The notes beneath the pieces are model-generated. The model saw only the letters and a program-made list of their open reading frames with translations. It was not told the origin of the DNA and did not search any database. A program made the translations under genes and the position numbers. This document shows, in pieces, positions 1-11,830 of a stretch of DNA of 64,000 bases. Source of the stretch: Spodoptera frugiperda (taxonomy: Eukaryota; Arthropoda; Insecta; Lepidoptera; Noctuidae); the NCBI RefSeq assembly GCF_023101765.2, contig NC_064231.1, positions 8,322,501 to 8,386,500 on the forward strand. Direction: 5' to 3'. How positions within the stretch are numbered: the stretch's first letter is position 1; each line of letters begins with the position of its first letter.

Positions 1-365
1 GTAGTGCATTTATAGTTATCAAGTATCTACCAGTTATTATAAAGCACTACGTCATAGCATTCCTTACTTTTTGTGAGAATTCTCATTAATAGCGAATGTC
101 ATGCCATTCTGCAATAACAATTATGACATAATGATGTGTTTATGCCATAACAATAATCACGATGTTCGCAAGGTTTCATAAACAACACAAATTGACCTTC
201 ACATTTCTTAATTTGCAGACTGAAATAATTTTCCTAAATATAACAGAACATCTGTTTTTTGTTACTCGGTTACGGTTAGGGAGTTACTTTATGAGTTCCG
301 CTGTTATTTGAAGAAAGTAGCAATAGACTGGAAAAAGTACTAGACTGTACTACGATATGATATTT
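1..365. other. AT-rich non-coding DNA
   Basis: I see no coding region, RNA gene or recognisable repeat here. The stretch is AT-rich and runs up to a short interspersed repeat that starts near 366. Confidence 0.5.
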
Positions 366-673
366 AAGTGTGGGAGAGCCATGCTTCGCCACGAATGGGC
401 CGGGTCGACCAGAGGGATACCACGGTCTCACAGAAAACCGACGTTTAACAACGCTTTCGTTATGTTTCGTCGTGTGAGTGACGTCGGAGGCCCAATTACC
501 CCCCATCCCAATCTTCCCAATGCCTAATTCCCCAACAACCCTTAAATTCCTAACCCCCAAAAGGCCGGCAACGCACTTGTAACGCCTCTAGTGTTTCAAG
601 TGTCTATGGGCGGCGGCGATTGCTTACCATCAGGTGACCGCCTGCTCGTTTACCAGCTTATTCCATAAAAAAA
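366..673 (+). repeat. Lepidopteran short interspersed repeat ending in TTCCATAAAA
   Basis: A roughly 305-bp block of higher GC than its surroundings begins with GTGTGGGAGAGCCATGCTTC. It carries TCACAGAAAACCGACGTT and ends with CTTACCATCAGGTGACCG, a CTGCTCGTTTACC segment and TTCCATAAAAAAA. I recognise this pattern as a very common lepidopteran interspersed repeat; whether it is a SINE or the tail of a LINE I cannot settle. Fragments of the same repeat occur in this window at 60645-60762 (5' half) and at 31191-31273 and 46328-46425 (3' tail). An open frame on the minus strand through it is a by-product of the repeat and not a gene. Confidence 0.75.
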
Positions 674-1122
674 TTATAATATTGATGATGTAAACATCAG
701 TAAAACGAATGCCAACTAAATACAATTTATAAATACGTCACCTGATTTTCAGATCAAAACTGTTCTGGATTTGAAATATAATTCAAGTTTCACAAATATA
801 CAACATAATTATACAAATACTGTTTCACAAAATAAAACAAAATGAATTGGGATCTTCTGAATGTAACGAGTAATTATACAATACAATGAATAAAAGTTCG
901 TTGCCTTTCTGTGCGGAAAGGACAATTAGATTATGAGCACTGGACAACGTTTCTCGTCGCCGCAGACCATAATTAACTGACTTTAAATAATGAAGGTTAT
1001 CAATTTTTAAACGTAATTATAAGACACGGATTTTTCTCAAAATTTTTCCAAGTTGTTATATTAATTACAGTATTATTGGTCTTTTTGTAAAAGGTGGCCA
1101 TTAAAATTAATAAGTGAGATTA
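674..1122. other. AT-rich non-coding DNA
   Basis: No gene, RNA or recognisable repeat is visible between the short interspersed repeat and the MITE at 1123. Confidence 0.5.
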
Positions 1123-1242
1123 ACCGCCATACTCAGAGTTCTTTAATGGTTACTTAACCTAGTCCTTAGCAATTATTTTCTAAACAAAATTGATACTAAG
1201 GAATAGTTTAAGTAACCATCAAATGTCTCTGAGTGTGGCAGT
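1123..1242. mobile_element. MITE with ACTCAGAG-type terminal inverted repeats (copy 1)
   Basis: The two ends form an imperfect inverted repeat of roughly 45 bp around a short loop. The left end starts ACCGCCATACTCAGAG and continues with ATGGTTACTTAA and CCTTAG. The right end, read on the opposite strand, starts ACTGCCACACTCAGAG and continues with ATGGTTACTTAA and CCTTAG. The element is about 120 bp with no coding capacity. A second copy lies at 49821-49933, which confirms it as a dispersed family. The flanking TAA on both sides could be a target-site duplication, but its shortness leaves this open. Confidence 0.75.
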
Positions 1243-2115
1243 AAATCTATTTATTGATTTAAAGAGGTATATTTTGGATCTCAGCTGATGTTGATATTTT
1301 TAGTAGGTATATTGTTTGCTTTGAAAACTTTATTTGAACCATACAGTCACGATTACGAAACGATTTATTTGTTATCATGATTTAAATTTGATCTTTCTAC
1401 GAAGAGTTCATAGAAAACAGGAAAAGGGAAATGTTTACACATACTTAGTGAATTGAGATTATAATTCAAATTATTTACAAACCTGTTAATAGATTGGTTC
1501 ATATCAAAATCTTAAAAAATAACATATGCAATGTATCTTTCGTTAAAATTATATTTACAAGGCAGGTAAACGTAAATAAAACCACAAATCAATGTCGGAC
1601 TTCACACTACGTTAGTAGTTCAATATTTACGCGGTAGAGGACACAGGTGTCACATAAACCCTTCTGCCAATGTAAACATATTGTTTATATCAAATCGGTT
1701 AGAAAATCGTAATTTGTTGGCAAACATTTCCCTGTTACATGTTATTTTAGAAAACTAAAACGATTAATTATTGGCTGTCTTCCTTACTAGTGAAGCATTA
1801 ATATGAAATTAAGAAGTAAATGATATTAATTTTTATGTTTCAAAGGTTAGTAAATTGAACCAATAAATTCACCAGACTTAGTTATATCGTAGGAGTCGAT
1901 GATCATGAATAGTTCCGAAACTCACTTACCATTTTATGTAATGAGAAAGACGTAAAATGTGACGAATCGTCATAAAATTAACGATCGGACGACATTACAG
2001 AAGATAAAATTAACGGACGGTATAACTGATATATTGGTATGACTAATAAATTCTCTACGATTTCACGTTGAGCCGGTAGCTTCAATCTGTCTGCGATTAA
2101 AATCGTATCTGGTCA
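1243..2115. other. AT-rich non-coding DNA
   Basis: I see no supported gene, RNA or repeat in this stretch. Confidence 0.5.
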
Positions 2116-2215
2116 CAAACGTCCACTTCTGAGCATAGGCTTTCGGCTTTCCCCAGGGATCGGTACAACGCTACAACATACGATCCAGGCGTCGCATCCG
2201 TAATCCGGACGCTTG
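2116..2215 (-). mobile_element. RTE-type LINE remnant (C-terminal end of ORF2)
   Basis: The + strand motif ACGTCCACTTCTGAGCATAG followed by TTTCCCCAGGGATCG matches a repeat that I know from many lepidopteran genomes. On the minus strand it reads as the decayed end of an RTE-clade ORF, where the family typically ends in a motif like GEAYAQQWT; here AYAQKWT is still legible. It is a short, frame-broken fossil without ends or poly(A). The assignment rests on pattern memory, not on an alignment. Confidence 0.55.
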
Positions 2216-5200
2216 GATGCGGATTCGTGTTGTACTCATCCACAGAAGATTTGCTGTTACTACCTAAACCTAAATATCGTGTTGTTACCTAAACAATCCC
2301 ATTTAAAATAAATGAGGTCTGACAAAAAAATTCAATCGCATTTTCTTCCTCCCTTGAAATTGTAAACATCTGTCATTATTATGGTAAGATGATATCTCAG
2401 AGAAATCGTGTTGTCCGTTCACAAATATTTCACAATAAATATACCGCGGGTCTTCTTTTTCCTTACGTAATTTATTCGGAACGGGATACAAAAAGATCGC
2501 GTCACGTATGTTTCCAACTTTAGTTGTGCGGAAATTTCTTAGTTTTCCGCAAATTGCAGCTTACAACTTAATGAGTTGGGTGAAAAGTGTGAGGTGAGTG
2601 CTTCCTGTATGAGTATACAGGGAAATTACATTGCGGAAAACGAGGAACTTTATGTGGCCGAGAATAGCCAGTACTTTCTTAGTCCCAGTTCTATAAAGAT
2701 CTCGAACATTAAAATGAATTATAACACTGAGATACATGTTAAATTTCTTGAAATAATTTTTCATTTTTATTAGCTTTCCCTTCACTATATCTATCATTCG
2801 ATTCGTAATGCCGCGGCATTGCTGTCACGTAATCCTACCTAACCCTGAAAAATCAATTTATGATGATCCAATCTATCCCAAATTTTCTGTGTGTGGGATT
2901 CCGTTATTTACAACTTGTCGTTGTGGCTGTCCAGATATAATTTATTGTGCTATATTATAAGCTTGTTATACAACGGCCTTGGTGTTTCGTGCACGATTTC
3001 TATCTGTAATCTGCTAATGTCGCAGAATATGAAAATAGACAGACTCATACAATATTGAGCTGTTTCGCTCGCTCTTTGATGTGGAATAGCTTTGTGGTTG
3101 CTGACGGCACATTCTACATGTGATTACCGCAATTGTGATTTGATTATACAGACGGGGCTGTGGGTGGTTTCATCTAGATTTTAGTACTGTGATTTTCGTC
3201 ATTAGCGCTTCATTGTTGTCTAATTTAAAACCAAGTTTGTTTACTTATTTACCTAACTTTACCAGTATCTAGTTACTGTCAGATGGATCATTTAAACGTA
3301 AGAACAAGTTATAGACAATTGTTGCAAACAAAAAAAAAAGATCAACAATCTTCATGTCCCGTACATCAGCCTGCACGTGCACATTGCCTGTATCAAATTA
3401 CCCACACTAACAAACTAACAACATTGAGTACCGCATAAAATCCAGTTGAAACCAGTAACGTTTTACTGGGATACGACGACAATCATCCATCTTATCCTTC
3501 GCTTAGATCTATGAACAAATTATTCAAGAGTTTCACAGATGTCATTTTGTCCTCACTATGATAAATAGTCGGCCGTTTTGTTTTGAAAACATAATGGTGT
3601 CGTCGACGAATATTAAAGGTCGTTTTTATACGTTTTTTATACAGAAACATAATTTAGCTTAATTTTTTTTACAAATAGCTATTCGTTTTTAATAATTGGT
3701 TATTTAAATTACGACTAAATTAGTATGTAATTGTACCTATTTTTTACACGTATTTATTTTATTGAAACGTAGTCACAAACAGCCATTGGATAGAAGAAAA
3801 CCACGCATTTCATGTAACAACACACGACCACAACACATTTACATACGAACAAAAACTCTCACCACGGAAATACACATCATATCAATAAACAACCAACTGA
3901 TTATGCATCTCAGTAACAAGCCGCACCTGGCTGGAAGTATTTCCTTTTTACTGGAACAACAATTACTCGTGCCAGTACAATACAAGCCTATTCACTGGAC
4001 TATCGCAATCGTACTCACTACAATACATAGTAGCTTTATTGCCATTCCGATGTGGAAAATGTAAGAAATGCTCTGTCAGTAGCTCGCTGTATATTGAATC
4101 GTATTTTTCAATTTCTCTCCTATTTTGCATGTCTATTGTTTACGGTGTAGTGTTTTGCATCTTATGAATGGTGATGGTTTCTATATTTGGCCTTTATTTG
4201 GTGTTTTTTTGAAGGTTACTAAGAAATGATTAGACACAGTGGTTGATTATTAGCACCAACCTACTCTATACTGTATGAGTGTATGTGTCTCCATATTGAG
4301 CGCTGTACACACCTAAAGATAAGTGACAAATTCACAGAAAATTTTTGAAAAATGTAATGTGTGAAATCTAGTGAATAAGTCGTTGGTGTATCTTGAAATA
4401 AAAACAAAATATCTCCAAACTTATATTCCGCGTAAAAAGACTACAAAGTTATTAACTATAGAGAACAATTTTTACAGATATGATCCATCGTAAAGTCATA
4501 CATGACTGTCTTTTTATTAAAATATGCTTTATTCTTGACCCTTTACCATACGGAATGAACATGAGTTATACGTCCATAATACTAAAAACTAGTTGAAGAT
4601 AAAGCTCTGTCTAGACAGAAGACGTTATTGCCGTGAATATAATGTTGGAGTAATGGTATATTAACGTGTGCTTCAGCTTCGAGTCCCCGTTTAGTAGATT
4701 ATTATGACACCCCGGCGAAATCGTTATGATTAGTAAGATGGGTGCAATTTTGTCAAGCTGAGTCTTATATTATATCTTGGAATTTTAAATATTTAGGAAA
4801 ATTACAATATTTTGTATAATAGTAATTTTGCGTATGCTTTTTAGAATTTGGATTTTACAACGTAATGGAATTTGCCACTAATGCATGGATGCAATTTAAA
4901 GTTTAAAAACTTAAAAAATATCTAAGGAGTGCATGATTAACGCATAATTTATTTTACTTGTATTTCACACTATATCATACATACATAACCGCCTGTCTCA
5001 CATAGTGGTAGATAGAGATAATGAAAGGTCAATTTCAATCCTTATCACTACATAGTCTTTCAACCCACGCCTTTCTCTAATAACGCTATGTCGCTATTGA
5101 TAAAACTCTTTGTTTAATGAAAACATCCGTCCTTACAAAAACTGTAGGTAATAAAATTTTCTCATAACTGACACACACCGTGAAAACTTAATCACAAAAT

Positions 5201-8122
5201 TGGTTTGTAAAGTCTCACTCACAAGTCAAATTATTCACATATAGGGCAGGAACGAAGACTAAAGTTGATTTCAAAATGTGCACTTAACCTTACAAAACTA
5301 TACTTACTTTTATGATATAATATTCATGTACACATAAATGTCACCCAGTACATTACCTATAATATGTATATCAAATTATTATACGTATGTCTGTACATAT
5401 AGGTGGTTTCACTACAATAAGAATTTGGGAGCTAAGTAAAGATTTTGTTTTGTTCCTTTGTGAGAAAACAAAATGTACTTTTAGCTGTCTTGTTATGTCT
5501 AAGCTTGTTTGTTTGGTCTCATACATGAATATACAATATCAAGGCATGTTTCAAAGGCAAGATAAAGCTATACTTATATTTCCAAGGAATATGATTCATT
5601 TAACTGCTTTTTTGTTCTGAGTTCAAAAGTAGACACACTTTGTGTTATTGAATATTTTATAGTCACTTACTTAGACTTCATGTTCTACACATTTTAAATA
5701 TTTATCGTCAGTTTGATGTACTAATTTTCTTTGTTTTCGTATCCATATTAATTAAATACAAAGTCTGGCTTTCCACCCCTTTGATTTATGGCAATGGCAT
5801 ATCCCTCAATAACTGGCAAAAATGTGCAAACTTTTCTGATAACCCCCTTTGAGTGAACAACAACCCTAATGCTATGTTATGTAAATATTTTTGAACTGAA
5901 CATGAAAGCGGTTTATCAAAACCCTTTGCATTGGAGCCCAACACTCTTCGCTATGAAACAAAACACGATTGTAATCGAAAATATCACAAACAAAAGTTTA
6001 AAATATACGCAGAAATAAATCGGACATTCGCATTTTCAGGTAGAAACAACGAACTCTATTGAAGCGTGTTATTTAAAAATGTTTTAAAGGTCCGTATCTT
6101 TTATAGCCTGTTCATATCGCAGCCGTAATGTGCTTTGATGATATTATTTGGATATTCATTAATCACAGGAGCGAAAAACGTGAACATATGTAAACAGATT
6201 CGGTTATGTCAGTGTAATGAATACCTCCGTTATTTACCTTCGCGTGAACGGTTTCCACGCGAATGTGTAAACAAATACTGTTTAGATATATTCACGTGAC
6301 GATTCAAACTCGAACTATACACTAAATCAGATTGTAACAGCTATTAGCTGAAATACAGTGCTTATGTTATGAATTATTAATATTCAAGGCAGCTAATCTA
6401 CATGAAAATATAGTTGAAGGGTACTTCTAATAATAAACACAAATGTTAAACACCTACAAAACGTTTTTCATCGAGTAATTACACCTTATATTAGCCACTG
6501 AAATACCGCGTACATGTGGCTGCTTTCAGCCTTATTGCGAGTAAACACGGCCGTACAGCTCTGATACAAAGTTCACGTCAATCTGAATCTACTCTCTGAT
6601 TTATTATACCATGAATCACCGCAGCGTATCTACAGACTAATCATACAGAATTACCTTTGCCTACATATCATTCATCTCGCAAAAAGACCGATGTTCGACT
6701 CTATTCGATCTTGGATATAAATAGTAATCGATTTGGCGGGCAAATTGACAATACGTTGACTAGTGATGCGTAATTGCGAGTTCGAATAGTTTGCTGGACC
6801 AACGAAAAGTTTTCGCAGAGGTGCCAGCTCGATTTTATCAATCATTGGATTCGTTCAACCGAATTTTTGCTCTTGTTTCGCGATATGAGTGAATTTTTCT
6901 CGTTTTATTGTTTTTAGGAATGATTGGAATCGTTACTTGAATCCTATATGTTTTTATTTTACCTTAAATCTATAAAATAACGTCGTTTTAGACATTTATG
7001 TTTAGAGGTATACCTCATATCTCGTTTATGAGTAAGTTTCTTACCTTTGCACTTGAAATGGTTATAAAAGTTATGCCTTGTGGTGGCCGTAAACCCAGCC
7101 AGTTAAACTGATGTACGTATGTTGTTTTTGCTGTAAATTAGACATATTAGAGTGTCAAGGGAATTTCATTTTCCCCATAATGTGTTTTAATAGTTACCAA
7201 TCTATAAATAGGCACTCCGATAATGCGTCTTCCTCATAAACAGTTTTACGTAATATGACTGATTATTATGCCTATTGTTATAATTGTTGTGAACGTTTTC
7301 CTAAAGAGTGTGTTATTAAACAATTAAATTGTCATAATGCAAAGCTGTATTGAATTATTCATGTATATATTAATACGTGATGCAAAAACTTTGGACCGCT
7401 TTTTACGAAAATTGCGCGGACGTAGGAGCATAAAATTTGGTACACTTATAGTTTATGTGTAGGAGAAGTGCAGCACGCTAATATTTTTCAAAAATAATGC
7501 TTATAAAGTACATTAAATCAATAAATAAAACATTACACACACATGCATAGTATCTGATCGTATTTGACAAAACGTCAAAATCGATAGACATTGCGATGAT
7601 ATTGACGTCTCATATGAATAGAGTTTTATAAAAGAGTTTGTTTGAGTTTGAGTTAAATAAAAAATATCCTTGAACGTATGTTAAGTGGTATTGTAAATTA
7701 AATCGTATATGGTTGAATTTCAACCACTAGGCGACCACTAGTATTTATTATAATACATACACACTCACTATAAAATAGAATAAAATTCAACACGACTCTC
7801 CGATTTCTTCATAATTTGTTAAGTGTTAACACCATTTGAGTATTTCGTTGTTAAAACTATAGAAACTTCATCATGTTATAAAATATTGTTTAACCCAAAG
7901 TACCCAACTCTAGTGCCGTTCCGATGATAGTAATCTGTGATACATAGCTCCCTAGACAATACTAAAACAGACTCGGCTATCACTTTCCTAGGAAAGTATC
8001 TTCACATGATACTAATAGAAACTTTTCTCTTTACTTGCCTTTATCAAAACGTGTGCGGAAATACTATTGCTAAGATCCTTTGTTAGAAATAACACTGAAC
8101 GGATTTTCATTACATTAGAGAA
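2216..8122. other. Long AT-rich stretch without supported genes
   Basis: Nearly 6 kb in which I find no exon with coding composition and splice sites, no RNA gene and no clear mobile element. Short open frames exist, for example 100 codons at 3762-4064 (+), but their composition is what chance gives in AT-rich DNA and they match nothing I know. The region is probably intergenic or intronic. Confidence 0.45.
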
Positions 8123-9025
8123 ATCTTTAGGTGTGTTTTTTTTTTGATTGGGGGGAAAATCATCAAATGACTTTTATCGCCTTGGCTGAGGCTTTTTTTT
8201 TTTTTTTTTGAGGGGGGAAAATCATCCAATGACTTTTCTCGCCTTGGGCGAGGCGAGAGGGAGTGTCAGACTCTTACTGACTAAAAACCACCCCGTTCCT
8301 TCTCCTGCTTTTCGAGCCGGAGCCCCGGTAAACCCGCTAGGTAGTCCGCAGCTCCGGATCAGGCATCAGCCCTATTGGGCCCCATCTGTGGTGGTCTGAT
8401 GGCTCTTTGAGGCGCGCGCGGAACGCGACGCGCCGCACGCACGGGTCTGGTTCTGTTCGGGCGGTGAGCTACCCTTGCTCGCCGTCCGCAGGCCCGCACT
8501 TACGGTGGCCGGAGATCGTCTCGGGATACGCCCGAAGTGTCTTTCGCGACGGCTGGGGCGTGAGGAGGTTTGTTCTCTCACGCGCCCCGCCTCCTCCTTA
8601 GCTACATGACTGCTTCGCAGAAGGAGGAGACGGCGTTCCAGTCCCTCTCGCTCCGCACCATGGCCTGAACCAGTGCCGGGCGCGAGAGGTCGCCGTCGCC
8701 GACCAATCCCTGAGGACTTGGCGGTGGTCAGCCCACGCAGGGCACACCGCCACCGTATGTTCTACCGTGTCCTCCGGGCGGTCCTTGATGACACCCGGGC
8801 GTTTCCTCCCGCAATAAGGAACAGGAACCTACCGAAACTCCCGTCCGGTAAGCACCTGCGTTAGGCGGTAGGTGAGGACGCCGTGGCGCCTCTCTAGCCA
8901 CTCCTCAAAGAGGGGACTTACCGCTGCGATGACAGCGAGCCCAGGGGTGAGGCTAAAGGGAGTGTTAGACTCTTACTGACTACTTCTAGGTAAACCCGCT
9001 AGGTAGTCTGTAGATCTTTAGGTGT
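8123..9025 (-). mobile_element. Nested R1-clade LINE fragments: outer, older 3' fragment
   Basis: The outer element is a 5'-truncated copy of the family found complete at 51290-57498, in minus orientation. It is bounded by a perfect 12-bp target-site duplication ATCTTTAGGTGT at 8123-8134 and 9014-9025. What remains is its T-run and 3' tail (8135-8186, with GGGAAAATCATCAAATGAC) and a second piece of its 3' UTR (8954-9013). These two pieces are separated by a later insertion of a sister copy. The 3' UTR piece lacks about 45 bp between ACTGACTA and GGTAAACCCGCTAGGTAGTC relative to the full element. Confidence 0.85.
8193..8947 (-). mobile_element. 5'-truncated R1-clade LINE inserted into the older copy
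   Basis: A 17-T run (8193-8209, the poly(A) tail in reverse) is followed by the reverse complement of the 3' UTR and the last part of ORF2 of the full-length element at 51-57 kb. The match ends at 8947 within GACAGCGAGCCCAGGGG, inside the reverse-transcriptase ORF downstream of the RT domain, so about 5.4 kb of the 5' end is missing. The insertion is flanked by TGAGGC at 8187-8192 and 8948-8953, a 6-bp target-site duplication made of sequence belonging to the older copy. The ORF2 end is decayed: several substitutions and premature stops are visible compared with the full copy. It is a dead-on-arrival insertion. Confidence 0.85.
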
Positions 9026-10570
9026 ATAGCACTAATTTTCTGCTCTTTTCCTTGCTTCTCTTGGTGCCATAATTTAATAAAATATTTTTATAGCTAAATA
9101 AGCGTATACGTTATGACCAAAGGGAGTCTGAGTTTACGTATATACGTATGATTTGTGATTATATACAAAATTATTCCATACGAAATTACAAACGTTGTAT
9201 AAATTTATTTGAATACCAAGTTCTATTATAACTTCATCAGACATTTCTGTGGCGTGACCCTAAAAACCACACAAATCCCAAGTATAGTCTGACAATCCCT
9301 ACTCTATTTTTTTAGCCATTAAGTATTATAATTAATTACATTCTAGCAACGAATTTTACTATTTAACATTATGTTGTATAAAATATTCTTCAGTACGGCC
9401 ATTTGCTTCCTTGTAAGACACACCAGTCAATCCTCTAGTACAATTAGCCGTCTCACGACACCCACAGGATGTCACAGGGAGGTCAATTAGTTGCCGAGAC
9501 TGCTTGGAAAATTACTACTACAATATATGCTGGTAAATATACTTTAGAGGATATCCGATGTGATAGAATCAATAATGTTGTTGCACATTAGAACAAATCT
9601 TGTTTATTTTTGTCTAAGGAAATATTTTATTGACCTATATTAAACTAAAGCTTATATGTTATTATTTGCTACTAAACAACAACACTTTGCCTTTGCCCTG
9701 CAGTGGAACGATCATGACAGAAAAAAACAACATCACTGGCAGCGAAATGGATGTAGCATATTTTGTTTCTTTCGGAAATAAGAGGTGTAATATATTTCAC
9801 GTAAAAAATCGGTATCGATACTTTCCATATAAAACTCGACAATCGATAAAATTGTAGGTCTCGATAATAATCTCAGAATAGGCCGTCACTAAGGATGATT
9901 GCCCTGTTTAGATGTTGCGCGCACGATGCGGGGCCATCACCGCGTTACACGCGCCGAGTGCGAATTAGTACACGTAATATCTACATTCATATACACATAC
10001 GTACGTTTATGATACATGTTTTTCCCATTTTGTACTCAAAGAGTTCAGTATCTGTTTATGTTTCCAGCAAAATACCTACTACATGCACATTTGTAAACGT
10101 AGTACAAGTACTACAAGTAAGCAATCATATACATATGCTAATAGCTAATATAAATCCTACACAAACATCAACGAAGTTACAAATGTCGAAGCAGTGGCAA
10201 CGAAAACTCGATTTTCTATTTACATTTACCAAGATATACAAACATTTTCATAGTCTCAAGATTACAGGATCAATCTCATCCAGTATTCAAGCAAGTTCAC
10301 TGGAAGCTGTGTAAGAGCCGTCGGCGTTGTCTGCTGTAAAATCTCTAAAAGCAATCTTAGCAACGGGTTTTATGCTTTGAAGTTTGCTTTCCACTTTGAA
10401 GTGTCTCGCAAAGTCGATTAGTTTGATTCGTTCCCACCCCGATTGTTTATTGTTTTTGCTAGAACATCCGAAATAAAAAGATATTGCCATTTGTCGTATA
10501 TTGGGGTTGCCTTCATACATATTTGATAAAGGGGAGAACAGGAGACAATAGGAACTTTAGATCAAATAAG
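9026..10570. other. Non-coding DNA with two uncertain open frames
   Basis: No gene with splice or homology support. The longest open frame outside the retrotransposon and the host exons begins with ATG at 9895 and runs 139 codons to 10314 (+). Its composition is not convincingly coding: many Ile, Thr, Ser and His codons, no domain. Overlapping it on the other strand, 10287-10520 ends with a DFTADNADGSYTASSELA segment preceded by a TTGCTTTTAG acceptor-like sequence. The right end borders the tandem duplication at 10571. Confidence 0.4.
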
Positions 10571-11589
10571 CTACAGTCTAACAACCGATTGTGATATCAG
10601 AGATATAATAGGGTTCATGTGATCGATTATTACGCCTTTGATATTCGAGATAATCGTACATAATTATACGGTCCAAGGAATTCAATCGGAGTTTACGCTC
10701 ACGTACTTAGCCCAATTTCCAGCAAATGATATCGCCGTGTTCACGCTGATAGACAGAATCTCACTGAAAATAATTTTAAAAACGTTATCAATGAAGCAAG
10801 AGATTTTCACCGGGAAAATAATGAAATGAACATCCTAAGAAAGTCAAAACGGTAACTCCTTGCCGATATTAATATAATTAAATTTTCATTATTACGTCTT
10901 CGCGCTTCATTATAACGATACCCTGTAGTGACAGGGGTTTTAATCTATATCTGTAACAGTGAAACTGAAACGAGGAAGGGTTAAGGATTTCTAATATTAT
11001 ATTTTCAATCATTTCTTTTTTATTTCGGTCTTCTTCTTGTTAAGTCAGATGAATTAACGTAGATATTGCTGTATCAGCTAGGGTTCATTAATATTTAAAC
11101 TGAGTTCTGTCAGCAAAAATATAAAAATAATTTTTTCGTACCTTGCTGCCATTAGCTAACAGTGTTTAATTTATGAAACACATTGGTACAATTATGTGTT
11201 TGAAATATAATTGCGGTAATTTGCATGGCATAACGCTTTCATAAATCGTTTACATAAAATAGGATTTAAAGACATTCAGAGTGTTTAAACGAAATGAATA
11301 GTCCGTATAGTGCGTCACGAATGTCCCTCGGGAGCTATAAATCATAATGGTCGAAATGAGTGCACGGCTAAAATACGTTCACGGCCAAACAACAAGGCAC
11401 AAGCACGCTCAATAGTGACATAACATCGGAACGACCCGTAGCATAGGAAAGGCCACGCAGCATCTCTATCTCTAGCGTCTACGTAACGTTCACGGGATCG
11501 CCTCGCGGGGTGAAAACCCTTTTGCGGTCGCACAAAAACATAAGAGACTCGGCGTGAACAAGGTAAATAGGAATTAAGATAGAAGGTTC

Positions 11590-11830
11590 AAGGGCTAGAA
11601 TCGTAGGTGGAGCGCGCGAGCCAGTAGTATGTTCGTCCTGCTCGCTCGCCGCCCTAGGCTGCGACGCGCAGTGACGCTCCAGTCGCGGTCTGCCGGCCGT
11701 CGCGACGCTCGGGGCCGCTCCGCAGCCGCGCCGCTCGCGCTCGCCGCCTCGCCGCCTCGCCGCGTGTGTACCCACGTCTGAGATGCACTGCTGAGCACCT
11801 CAGCCCCGTTGCCACTGGGATTGCGCCCAG
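11590..11830. promoter_or_regulatory. CpG-rich, promoter-like core (copy A)
   Basis: About 240 bp of sharply raised GC and CpG content sit in AT-rich surroundings, including a CCGCCTCGCCGCCTCGCCGC repeat. Several overlapping open frames exist on the minus strand, as expected when stop codons are rare in GC-rich DNA, and none looks like a protein. In insects such patches are often promoters or 5' untranslated exons. Direction cannot be decided. An identical copy lies at 16485-16725. No TATA box or clear splice donor is convincing. Confidence 0.45.

Noticed and set aside
276..560. 94-codon minus-strand frame as a gene
   Set aside because: It is the antisense reading of an interspersed repeat; the same reading recurs at 60569-60775 for the same reason.
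9895..10314. 139-codon ATG-initiated open frame on the + strand as a gene
   Set aside because: Composition is not coding-like, there is no domain, and such lengths arise occasionally by chance in 64 kb. No splice or promoter support.
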